Source: Anoplolepis gracilipes (lineage: Eukaryota; Arthropoda; Insecta; Hymenoptera; Formicidae). From it: a DNA stretch of 64,000 bases. The notes under the pieces were generated by a model. The model ran no database searches, had not been told where the DNA came from, and saw only the letters and a list, made by a program, of their open reading frames with translations. Positions 10,271 to 20,118 of this stretch are shown piece by piece (position 1 is the first letter of the stretch; each line of letters begins with the position of its first letter). The translations under genes were made by a program, and so were the position numbers. The stretch lies in NCBI RefSeq assembly GCF_047496725.1, contig NC_132980.1, positions 1,803,001 to 1,867,000 on the forward strand. The letters run 5' to 3'.

Positions 10271-11703
10271 ATAATAGGAAATAGTAAAATTTAAAAAATG
10301 TATAATAAAAAAATAAATTAATATGAAAATGATTTATTATAAAAATAATTCATTAATTATATTTAAAAATGTTTGAATTTAAAACTGTTTCTCTTTTTAT
10401 GATTATTATTTAATATTTAATTTTAATGTTAATAAAATAAAAATTGACTTACTACTTTCTGGATTTGATTATTGAATCTTTTTAATATCAAGGATGATCT
10501 TCCTTCAAATTCGTTGAAAATTCTTTGGTTGGATTGAATTATCACTTTCACAATACAGTCTATGATCTTAAATATGATTTTAATTGTCAGTTTTTATAAA
10601 GGTCTTGTTAGGGTAACAGTTTCCCGTCTGACTGATTCTTAAGGAGTTCTCTCTAGGTACCTGTCTTGGAGGGGGTTTGGTATTTTTCTTGTCTGCTTAT
10701 TTTCAATCGATATCGAGCAAAGGTGATCTATCAGGCGAATACTTTAAGTATCCGATTCAATTGATTCCGTTCGTTGTCTTCTAATTACCGTCTGGTTGCT
10801 ATTCTGATACCTAACCTTTATTATTGATTTATTAAATCTCGCCTGTCAGATTCCTTTGGTTTTAAGATTTGATAATCGATTTTTTGAAAGAAAAGAATCG
10901 TGGAGTCCACTGGACGTAACACCAGTATGGACTTTAAAAAGTGGCTTTTATTTGTGTTTCGTATTTGTATTATCCTGAAGTTTGTAAATTTTATTGCGTT
11001 TCGGAAAACGCCACCTAACGGTTGACAGTTGTATTTGTAGAAAGTGTATGATAAATGTAGAATGAGATCGATACAAGCCTGCGATTTGAAACACAAAATT
11101 ATGAAAGCAGAATCAAAAAAGTAAAATTTATTTATAAAAATTATCAAAAAATTATGTATGAAGACCTATTTACTTATAATAATTTTTTAAACAAAATAAA
11201 AAATAATTATATCAATTTGAAAAATAATTTTTAGAAAGTGTTAACGATTAAAAAAATATAATTTACTTGCTCTTTTTACAACTAATAATTTAGGTATAAA
11301 AAATTGATAATTAAAAATTTAATCTATCGATTAAACCTTTTTATATGTCAAAAACGTTAAAAAAGTCAAAATAATTGAATAATTTTTTTGCAGTCTCCCG
11401 GTATCATATTTCTTCTAATTTTTATCCTAAATACGTATTCAGCAATTCAAAAAAATCCTTAATAGTTTGATAGAAATTTAATAATTTGTAGTTCTTTTAA
11501 ATTTTGGCTGCCATTTTTTATAGCTATTTTTGAATTTTTATATCAAAATTGTATTCAGCGACTCAAAAAACCCTTAAGAATCAAGTGTCATTCAAATCCG
11601 ATTAATAGGAACAAAATAAAATAATGCGCCATATGGCGTCAATGCCATCCTGGGCACATCATTTTTTCGCGCCATATGGCGTCAATGTCAGTCAAGGGGT
11701 TAA

Positions 11704-12054
11704 TATGTATTTTTATTTTAAAAAATATAATAAATATGGAAAAAATACAGTGATAATTAGGTAATTTTCGGTTGTGAACATGTAATTTCCATGTAAAAGT
11801 ACATGAATTTTTCTCAGTATGCAAACCGATGGAACGTGGATTTGATCCCACTGAGGACCCATATGTCTTTACGAAATTTTTTCATAGGATTTAAGTTTGC
11901 ATTGTTGAAATAAAGGTATGATAAACCTTCTTGGCAATAGCTAAAGATATATTCAGGTTTTCAGCGGAGTCCCTAACGCCTACCACTGTACAGTTTAAAA
12001 TGTAGAAGTACATACTCAAATGCATTCTCAAATGCAATGCCATAATGGCGAGAA
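11704..12054. other. No gene seen
   Basis: AT-rich sequence just outside the piggyBac right end. No open frame or repeat was recognised. Confidence 0.5.
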
Positions 12055-12178
12055 TAAAAAATACAAAGAAGCCGAAAGGAGACCCATCACAATCATAAGT
12101 ATGAGAGACAATGCAATGTCTCGTATACTTGTGATTGTGATGGGTCTCCTTTCGAGTTTTTTGTATTTTTACGCTTCT
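12055..12178. repeat. Imperfect hairpin, MITE-like
   Basis: CGAAAGGAGACCCATCACAA at about 12073 is answered by TTGTGATGGGTCTCCTTTCG at about 12136, with weaker pairing outward (AATACAAAGAAGC against TTTTTGTATTTTTACGCTTC). The arms are about 55 bp around a short loop. Target duplications were not identified. Confidence 0.7.
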
Positions 12179-12619
12179 TAGTATTTATTTTCCCATCGTA
12201 TTGCACTCTTTTACAAGCAAGGTAATGACAAATTTTTAGTTACGTCATTGGTGGACACTGATTTTCAGTTTCGAATTTTAGTTTGAATTATTATCTATTC
12301 GTCCGACCTTTGAGAAAGATCGGCAGAGCCTTTTTTGTATAGGAAAAAATTCAGATCGAGAAAGAATTTGCAACTCAAATTGTACAATATACTTGTCATA
12401 AATTTAAAATCCCTTCAATTTATGAAAAATTCAGAACTGTCATAAACCTTTTTGTTATTATGTACTTTAGTCAATATTTTTTTAGTCATTAGTGAATGTG
12501 GCGCGCGTTAAGTAATTATTGATTTTTTTGGCTAGATTCTCATCGTGCTCGTGTTTTGTGCGCTATAATATAATACTCGATTAAAAATTTTTCTCCACTT
12601 CCGATTAAAATAGAACCTA

Positions 12620-13610
12620 CATCATTCGGATAATGCTTATTGGCCAATTGAAAAAGGAGCTCTTTGATTGCAAGTTAAATCAATTGTCCAGGTTACCCCA
12701 CGATATGGTTGTGTCTTATCGCACTGTATCCAAAAACGTGTATTGTAAAAAGATTCAGTTTTATTCGAGAACGCAAACGTTTCGTGAAGAGCTTATATCT
12801 CGTCATCGAAAGTAAATAAATTTTCGCAATATGGACATAGTCGTCGATATACACAAGGTTTCCGCGATGGCAACGATAAATGTATCTCGAAGGAAGTCGC
12901 CATTGTCGCAATTGATGCTCCAATCGTCAACCATTGGATTATGATGCCGCTGCATCAGATTTGGAGAATTACCCGCAAAAGTAAGACGGAAAAACAATTG
13001 GCTTTCACAAAATTATCACGGTATCGAATGGTTCGACGGTAAAACTAATCCGAAATATTTTACTTATTTGCGCGAAATTACAAGACGCGCGCGTTACATT
13101 TATGTACGTTAGAGGCAACAAAAAAGCAAGTTACTTGCAGAATCTACTTTCTAGGGATATAAATAATTTAGAAGGTATATCCCCGGCATTTAAAAATCTA
13201 TCATCAGAAGAAGAGCATGGACAATATTGCGCTTATCACGGATTTTGTAAATTCGGAATCTATCATTGTGCATTGCGCAATGCTTACAAATTAAAATGCT
13301 GGTTAGTCGCGCAAAATAATCGCGACATAACAACGATATGTTCAGTACTCAAGCTACTTGTAATACTGACGAAAATTGGGAAATAATCGACGAGAATGAT
13401 AACGACGAAGTCAATAGCAAAAATTACGTTTCTTACAGCATAAATAAAAATGTTAAAACGTCTAATGAAATAGAGAAAAAAAACTTGCAAAAAATCGAAC
13501 AGCTAATTGAAAAAGAAGAGAAATTTACGAAACCGGAATCATCGACGTTGCTGGATAGAAAGAAATTTGAAATAATTACCAGCTGCACGCAAACATCGAA
13601 AAATTGAAGA
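12620..13610 (+). pseudogene. Decayed coding region of unknown protein
   Basis: Coding-like peptides are spread over changing frames. One frame at about 12830-13040 reads CISKEVAIVAIDAPIVNHWI and continues past a frame change. The frame 13102-13386 includes YVRGNKKASYLQNLLSRDIN and a His/Cys-rich stretch CAYHGFCKFGIYHCALRNAY. A third frame at 13338-13607 is acidic and Lys-rich. The composition is far from random AT-rich translation, so I read it as one broken gene. I cannot name the family. A protease-like fragment follows at 13750 in the same direction and may belong to the same element. Confidence 0.45.
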
Positions 13611-13749
13611 TACAGAACGACATAAGCGAAAACATAATGCCAAAAAAGGTAAAAGCCAATGTTATTCAAATAATACTGTACGTTTGTTCGTCTTTAAGGC
13701 AAAAAAATGAACTCTCGCGAACATCTATAAGCATTACATCATCTCGATA

Positions 13750-13930
13750 CTAGACATGTGGGAGTCTATCGACGACAAAGTTCCGTGGGTGTGGACGAGG
13801 TCGACAGCCATCGTCGCTAACACGGACAACCACAATTGACCTGGAGAATATTGGGCCGCCTTTTTGCTCGATGCAAATGGTATAGTCACATACTTCGACA
13901 GCTACTGCCGAGATACTTGATCGCTTGCGC
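13750..13930 (+). pseudogene. Adenain-like cysteine protease fragment
   Basis: One frame reads VPWVWTRSTAIVANTDNHN, a TGA, then PGEYWAAFLLDANGIVTYFD and SYCRDT. The layout of an aromatic-Trp pair, a short strand and a YFDSY motif resembles the catalytic His-Asp region of adenovirus-type (C48/C5-like) proteases found in virus-like insect elements such as Polintons. The position expected to be the catalytic His is Tyr here. The region with the catalytic Cys is absent because sequence switches to Gypsy integrase near 13950. It is dead; the family assignment rests on a short motif. Confidence 0.4.
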
Positions 13931-13949
13931 GAACAGTCAAGTATATTTG

Positions 13950-14490
13950 GAAACCCGCATTATATCAGATCGTAGCACGGCATTCACGTTCAATGCGTTT
14001 AAAGAGTATTGTACTGACGAAAAAATCCAGCATTGCCTTGTTACTACAGGAATACCCAGAAGTAACGGACAAGTCGAAAGGGTAAATCGTATCCTTATAC
14101 CGCTTTTAACAAAGTTATTAGTTCCAAAATCAGAAAAGTAGTTTTTTCTCGATATTACTCAGAAATTCTTGAACGCTACATCACATAAGAGCACAGGAAA
14201 CCATTCCAATTAATGTTCGGTACTCACATGCGTTTAAAAGAAGATTTACAAGTTCATGAAATAATTGAAAAAGAATGGACGCAAATGTTCGAAGAAGAAC
14301 GCGATGACATCAGACAAAAAGCTAAAGAAAACATTGTTGAGATTCAAAGAGAAAATTTAAGAGGTTTCACCAAAAAGCGGAAAACCGCATTAAAATATAC
14401 GGATGGAGATCTCGTTGCGATTAAGCGGACTCAATTTGGTCCAAGGCTCAAATTTCGTTGTAAATTTTTAGGTCCGTATCGTGTAAGTAG
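13950..14490 (+). pseudogene. Gypsy-like integrase, C-terminal part
   Basis: The frame reads RIISDRSTAFTFNAFKEYC (about 13954) and TTGIPRSNGQVERVNRIL (about 14047), the second Asp and the Glu regions of a DDE retroviral-type integrase. A TAG at 14139-14141 interrupts it. The 14213-14515 frame continues through a Lys-rich stretch to KFLGPYRV, the usual integrase C-terminal beta-barrel region. Reverse transcriptase and protease are missing upstream. The reading breaks at 14490, where a LINE has inserted, and resumes at 16935. Confidence 0.8.
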
Positions 14491-14685
14491 TTTTTTTTTA
14501 AATGACTATTCATAAATACTACTACACTTTCATGTAACGAGTATTTGTTCTCACAAATGAAATAACAGATTATGCGTCACAATTGGCCTTTACCAACGTT
14601 CGCTAATTTTAGTGTGTTGATTCATCCAATAGATGAGAAATCAATTGATTTCTTCCTTTTTAGTCGTCTAATTGTTCCTGTGATG

Positions 14686-15401
14686 TTAAGGAGTCTCGAT
14701 GCTTAAGAGTTTTGATGATTTGCTAGTTGTTGCTTGTGTTTCGGCAACGTTCGTGATTACTTCTCTAATTATCTTGATATTTAAGTCAGTACCTGGTGCA
14801 TCCACTGCACAACGCAATACCTTATTTTGGAATTTCTGGATTGTTTTGATATGAATCTTTCTAGCGCAGCCCCATAGCTGTATCCCGTAAGCCCATATAG
14901 GCTTTAATATTTGTTGATAAATCAAAAGTTTGTTGCATACAGATAACTAAGATTGACGACGTACCCAGTACAGTTTACTATATTTGAGATTTAGCTCTTT
15001 TATTTTAGTTTTTACATACTCCTTCCAGCGCAGTTTGGCATCTCCAGATATTTTGCTGTATTGGATATTGGGATAGCCACTCCGTTGGTATACACTGGCA
15101 AGGCGGTATATTTACGATTAGTGAAGTTTACATGTTGTGATTTGTTTTCATTAAATTTTATACGCCATTTTAGGGTCCAAGCTGTAACTTCATTTATTGC
15201 TCGTTGCAATTTTCTTATTGTTTCCTTTATGGTACTCCAGTGGCAAGAAGAGCCGTGTCATCTGCAAACGTGCCGATAATGGCTCCCTTATTATAAGGGA
15301 TGTCACACGTATATAAAAGGTATAACAACGGTCCTAGAACACTTTCCTGAAGAACTCCTGCATTAATCGTGTAAGTAAAGTAAAGCGTAATAATCGTTAT
15401 G
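14686..15401 (-). pseudogene. Jockey-like reverse transcriptase remnant
   Basis: Read on the minus strand from 15401, the peptides are VLQESVLGPLLYLLYTCDIP (motif B region), then TFADDTALLAT with an intact F-A-D-D catalytic motif (about 15265), then WRIKFNENKSQHVNFTNRK (thumb region), and LKPIWAYGIQLWGCA (about 14880) near the C-terminus. This order is that of Jockey/CR1-type LINEs. Frames change between these blocks, and endonuclease and N-terminal reverse transcriptase are absent because of 5' truncation, which is usual for LINE insertions. Confidence 0.8.
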
Positions 15402-15405
15402 CTGT

Positions 15406-16930
15406 TGTTACGTCCTGTCGGCTCCACGTTTTTCCTCCCACGAAATGAACAATAATCGTCCGACTAATCATAAAAAGGATCGCGCGACGAAAAATATTTT
15501 AAAACATTGAAAACGATGTCAAAAGAAACGACCGAAAGGAAAGGACCGATAGTGAGATCCTCTAAATGAATAAATCGACAAACACAGCTGCATAATCTTA
15601 AGAAAGAAACAAATAACGCCGCTACGCACTGTCGGCTCCACGTCTTTACCTCCTATAAAGATAAAGCAATAATTGCCCGACCAGTCATAAGAGGGCCGCG
15701 GAACGAAAAAATGTTTTAAACATTGAAATCGATGTTCAAAGAAATGACCGAAAAGGATCGATAGCGAGATCCCCTAAATAAATAAATGGATAAAAACAGC
15801 TGCATAATCCCAGGAGATAACCAAATGAAGAATCTCCAAATTTCCTAAGAGGCCGTACAGAGCCCACCAATCAGCAACAATCAAAAATAAGGAGGAGAAG
15901 GATCTCACCGAACGACAGCTTTTTACACGTCAAAATCTCAAAAATACTCCCGCCCAAATTGTTAACACGCCCTCAAGACTTAATATAAAAAGGGAAGACT
16001 CGCGCATTACGAACACCACAAAATTAAAATCAGTCGATAGTACCACGTCAGATTCATTCGGCACAGATTTTTCGGTCGCTCGCTGACTCAAGCAATTCGT
16101 TTTACACAGCGGGAATTCCAATTACGTCTTAAAACCTATTAGAGTCAGTGCTCAACAACGACCACCCGCCGAGCAAGACCCACAACTGGGGCCACAACTA
16201 CACCAGCTGCTAAAACACAACCAATCTGCCTAAGTAGTAAGTTTAATTTCCTTCTCTTTTGTTTTTTTTTTACATCGTTTCTTTCCCCTTTATTCAGCCC
16301 TATTCTTTATTTAAAATGCCTAAAATCGCGCCGACCCGCCGATTCTCGCGTGCAACCGAGACCATAGATCGGACGACCGTGTGCGAAATCGCACCATAAC
16401 ATACATAACACTGTTCGCAAATCTTTATTATTATTTTTTTTTCTTATTATAAACTATTGTAACAAATACCAACCAGAATAAAATCTTTAGAATTGCACTT
16501 GTTCCCCTTCTTTTCTGGTTGATGACCTCCGTACTTATGTAACACCCGCGACCCACACACACAAACACACACACACTCATACAAATAATTTTAAGGCCGA
16601 TATCAATAAGATTATATGTATAACGTTAGGAATTAATTGAATAAATGTTAAATTACATATTAAATGATCGGTAAATTTATTTAACTCCCTCACTCTCTCC
16701 ACGCGAAAGATCACACTTGGTCCCGTCCCGCGTAAAAGAGATTCGATTCTTTTACCAAAAAGGGACCACCGAGAGAGCGTTCGCATAACAGAGTAATAAC
16801 GACACCCGTCGTTTACCTGTTTGTTAACCTGCAGCTCGCTCGACCGAGTCACTCGTCGATAAGACTTTTGACATCGGAACAGTTCCTGTTACGCCCTTCT
16901 TCTGACCCATCCTTTCTACGGGACGTAACA
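15406..16930 (+). mobile_element. Solo LTR, TGTTACGTCC family
   Basis: It starts TGTTACGTCC, ends GGACGTAACA, and has the 4-bp duplication CTGT at 15402-15405 and 16931-16934. The direction is inferred: TATAAAAAG at ~15985 may be a promoter and AATAAA at ~16479 a poly(A) signal, both plus strand. Two internal copies of a CGTC..GTCGGCTCCACGT block lie at about 15412 and 15628. No coding genes of a retroelement are present. The same sequence occurs inverted at 40205-41658. The antisense frame 16577-16852 matches one in that copy. Confidence 0.75.
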
Positions 16931-16934
16931 CTGT

Positions 16935-17010
16935 TGTAAAAGTAGGCGAACATGAAGGTCCACAAGAAACCTCTACATCAGCCGATTATATGAAGCCTTG
17001 GTTGTAGTTT
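16935..17010 (+). pseudogene. Gypsy-like pol C-terminal end
   Basis: After the nested LINE the frame VKVGEHEGPQ then TSTSADYMKPWL ends at a TAG near 17008. This is the usual pol C-terminus just before the 3' LTR in this group and continues KFLGPYRV from 14485, so the two pieces are one interrupted gene. Confidence 0.7.
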
Positions 17011-17114
17011 GATGATTCAAAAGAAATGGAAAGCAAAGATGAAGAGGAAATCGAGAAAAATCATGATTAGTGACGGGAACATTCGAGGGCGAATGTCTTG
17101 CAGGATGGTCGAAA

Positions 17115-17456
17115 TGTAGGATTAAAAACGCATTATTTAACATACTGCATTCCTCAGAGCGCTGTTGTTAGAAGATAAGTTTTATGTGCGCGCTTGTCGT
17201 TGCGACATTGCAAGCGTTAGCGGCTAGATTATACGGCGCGAGTATCTAGCATTGTTTATAACAAATAAAATATTGAGAGAGCACGATGAATCATTAGTAT
17301 AAGATATTAAGAGAGCACGATGAATCAGTGCGATCTCTCAGGGCAGTCTGTATTTAGCCGTCATTCTGTGCGTACACCATTATACTATACCCTACATATA
17401 TACTCAATAAATTCTTCTCTTAATTAATAACATCTTTCTCTCCATCATATCCCACA
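17115..17456 (+). repeat. Probable Gypsy 3' LTR
   Basis: It begins TGTAGGATTAAAAACG and ends ATATCCCACA, with an AATAAA at 17406, as expected of an LTR following Gypsy pol. A direct repeat GAGAGAGCACGATGAATCA occurs twice inside. No 5' LTR was found, so the element is 5'-incomplete. The exact ends are inferred from the TG...CA rule alone. Confidence 0.6.
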
Positions 17457-18277
17457 TAATAAAGTATAATATAAAAAAATATTTGACAATATACCTAAAC
17501 GTCCATCACATATCGAAACTCATTATACCTAACTAAAAGTTACTCGCCATAAGACAGAAATACACGATTAAAGCTGTAACAATAAAATAAACAAAATTTT
17601 AGAGAATTTAATAATTTGAAGATATATATCGGCTCCGATATATATTTACAAACATATAACTATAATTCACCCCGATATTTTTTCTCGTCTATATCTCTTT
17701 AGGGGGGTACAGAGGGGTTATAGAAATTCTCAAACCATGAGAATATAATTTCTTGGTAAACCACACTAAGTAAAAATATGTGCTCTGTGCACGATTCAAA
17801 TTTACGCATTAACATCCACGCATGGCTCTAATGCCGAATTATAGTTATATGATTTTAGAGAGTGTACTTTAAAATGCCGATAATTGGCAAATTATAACGC
17901 GTATATAAATCAAATATATGAAACGCATATAAAAAAAACTTTAATTTTTATATTAAGAATTTATAAAAAAGTTATAAAGTATACATAAAAATAATATAAT
18001 TAATGAACACTTGCTAATATTAAATTAAATAATATTTTGATTTAAGAAAAATACATAGATAACTCTTTAGAATCTTCATAGCATTATTAAAAAAATTTAT
18101 TTATTCACATAAACTAAATAAGAACTTAAATAAGGTATATTTACATATGACTAAAGTGCACACACAACATTTTAATCTTATTTAATATTAATCCTTGTCT
18201 TTTAAAAATTTTAATAAATTTTAAATTCAAGTTTTATCTCAATTACAAAATATATAATTAATAGCAATATATTCAAA
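17457..18277. other. No gene seen
   Basis: Very AT-rich sequence with no open frame of note and no recognised repeat. Confidence 0.5.
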
Positions 18278-18810
18278 TCAATCTAATATATAAATTGCAT
18301 TGATTGCGTTATTACATGATTTGACTATACCTTTTGTAATATAAATGAAATATATCAGATTTGTCTTGTAATATGGAAACGTAATCTCAATTAAGTAATA
18401 GATAAATTGCAAACTGCTGTAGCTATGCAATATAAAAATATGTATATTATTATAAAGCTCTGACAGTATAGAATAATAAATCAAGAATATTGTCAGCATA
18501 CACAGCATATATATTATACAGAAACTCAAGTAAAAAATTTTCAATTTATTTGTTATGAATTTTATATTTATAACATTTTCCAGTTTTTTAAAATTTTTCG
18601 AGCAGATAAACGCATCAAATTCCTGATTACCATCTACGATGGCCAAACAATAATGTTTTATATTGATAGATGCTTCAAAATAAGGAAGATACAGAGTGCC
18701 GTTTTCAAGAAGAATGTTTTCAAAGTACTTGATTGCGTAGTAAAGCGGGAATTTATATAATAGTTTCGATTGCGCTGTTTTTGCACGGATCTTGAATAAT
18801 CAGTTGAAGC
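18278..18810 (-). other. Possible membrane-protein coding fragment, uncertain
   Basis: A minus-strand frame of about 170 codons starts near 18800 and ends at 18278. It holds LLENGTLYLPYFEASINI, then AIVDGNQEFDAFICSKNF, then a strongly hydrophobic segment IFYLSFCIIYMLCMLTIFLI and further Ile/Tyr/Phe-rich stretches. AT-rich DNA easily yields such peptides, so this may be chance. The less biased N-terminal half is the reason for listing it. Function unknown. Confidence 0.2.
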
Positions 18811-18850
18811 ATCTCATCTATTGTACTTTCATTCTACATTGAATTATAGC

Positions 18851-19395
18851 TCAAGTAGCCATATATGTTTGGAAAAACATATTCAGCTTCTGCAACAATG
18901 CAATTGTTGTCAACCAAGCGATTACCAAAAGCACAGCAAAATTAATGCAAGTAATATTTTCGCATGTCTCATATGAAACGATGTGATTGTTATTGTTATT
19001 CTCATTATCGGCATTATCTTTACTGGCTTCTTTAAAATTCATTCGAAGCTCTCTCGGCATTTGATTACTTTTTTCATGATGTTTCACATAATGCGCGGGA
19101 AATTCATTCTGCATTGAATCATCATCTTTGCAATCGCTTTTGGAATTAATATGGAAGACGTCTTGAGCATTTTCGTTATGCAAGGTGAAATTTTACGCAA
19201 ATTGTGTCGATTGAAATCTGTCTGATTGCCATTTTTTTTAGTGGAATTTGCGTGACGTCCATATCTCATTATTGAATCATTACCTCGTTTGTTTTCAAAT
19301 GTGAAATTTTGCAGAGACTGAAGATGAAGCAAGGAATAAAAATACACAACACCAAATTGAAAAACTTTTATACAACTTGTTATTTGCAAAAGCAA
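18851..19395 (-). other. Possible secreted or membrane-protein coding fragment, uncertain
   Basis: Two overlapping minus-strand frames: one begins at 19395 with a hydrophobic start (SCIKVFQFGVVYFYSLLHL) and an NFTF site; the other ends at 18851 after a polar Asn/Asp/Lys-rich part and one clear membrane span (INFAVLLVIAWLTTIALL). A frame change near 19185 would join them. No family was recognised. It could be a decayed host gene or chance. Confidence 0.2.
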
Positions 19396-19734
19396 TTAAT
19401 TTTCTTTGTGACAATTTCTTAATCTAGTATCCAGTAGCTGCAATAAATTGTGAAAATAAAAATACGCGTATTTTTTTCTGCGATGGTATGATCGTGACAA
19501 CAAAATTCTTTTTTCGGCAAAGAACGAAATCACTATTCGCGAATGTATAGAAACACGTGTATTCACACGACCAATAAGAAGAAACTGCTGTGATGAATCG
19601 CCGATAAAGAAACAGTAGTATCTGCTAAGAAATCATACATAAAGATTGCTTAGAAAAATACTTTATTAATTTTATCAAACAGTAAATGTATCAATTCAGT
19701 GATATCGTTAAAGAAAATTTATTGAAAATATTAT

Positions 19735-19856
19735 ATGTATATTATATATTATATATTATATATTATACATTATATATTATATATTATATATTATATTTTA
19801 TATATTATGTATTATATATTATATATTGTATATTATATGTTATATATTACATGTAA
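19735..19856. repeat. ATATTATATT-type microsatellite
   Basis: About 120 bases of imperfect TATATTATAT repeats with a few single-base variants. Confidence 0.95.
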
Positions 19857-20118
19857 GAATATCTTCATAAAGCTAATAAATAATAATGATTTTGTTTAAT
19901 CTGTATTGAATATATGATGCAATCGAAGTATTTACCTCGAAAAACAGCGATTAATAAATTTAAAAAAAAATTTTTTTTTTACATTGAAGATAATAATGTG
20001 TTAAGATACATGTTGACAATGAAATATTAGACAATTTCAGTTTGCAATCATTTACATAGCGCGTCTCAAAGAAATTACATTACAATTTACTCGTAAAAAA
20101 TCTTCGTCAAACATAGTG

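Larger units (their letters stand above)
8186..10921 (-). mobile_element. Long LTR-like element with internal ORF
   Basis: The left end is TTTTACGTCCAGT and the right end ACTGGACGTAACA, near-perfect inverted ends. A 4-bp duplication CCAG sits at 8182-8185 and 10922-10925. Ends and some internal blocks (about 8360-8440 and 8655-8690) match the solo LTRs at 15406-16930 and 40205-41658, so it is placed in the same superfamily. Orientation is inferred from those copies and from a minus-strand TATAAAA at about 10593-10600. A minus-strand AATAAA lies at 8738-8743. Between these two signals lie the 147-bp tandem repeats and the 237-codon ORF. It inserted into the piggyBac element and is therefore younger. 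Confidence 0.65.
5605..11703 (-). mobile_element. piggyBac-like transposon, split by an LTR element
   Basis: TTAA stands at both ends (5605-5608 and 11700-11703), the standard piggyBac target. Just inside are inverted ends CTCCTTGACTGGCA on the left and CCCCTTGACTGACA (reverse complement) on the right, matching at 12 of 14 bases. The transposase lies inside at 5936-8090 on the minus strand. Removing the nested element at 8186-10921 leaves about 3.4 kb, a normal piggyBac size. The right arm also carries two copies of GCGCCATATGGCGTCAATG. Confidence 0.75.
14491..16934 (-). mobile_element. Jockey-like LINE 3' fragment, itself split by a solo LTR
   Basis: The plus-strand poly(T) at 14491-14499 is the poly(A) tail of a minus-strand LINE. 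TGTAAGTAG lies just left of it (14482-14490) and TGTAAAAGTAG starts at 16935, a probable slightly diverged target duplication. Inside are reverse transcriptase peptides at 14686-15401. The remaining length, 15406-16930, is the nested LTR. The element is 5'-truncated within the reverse transcriptase. Confidence 0.75.
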
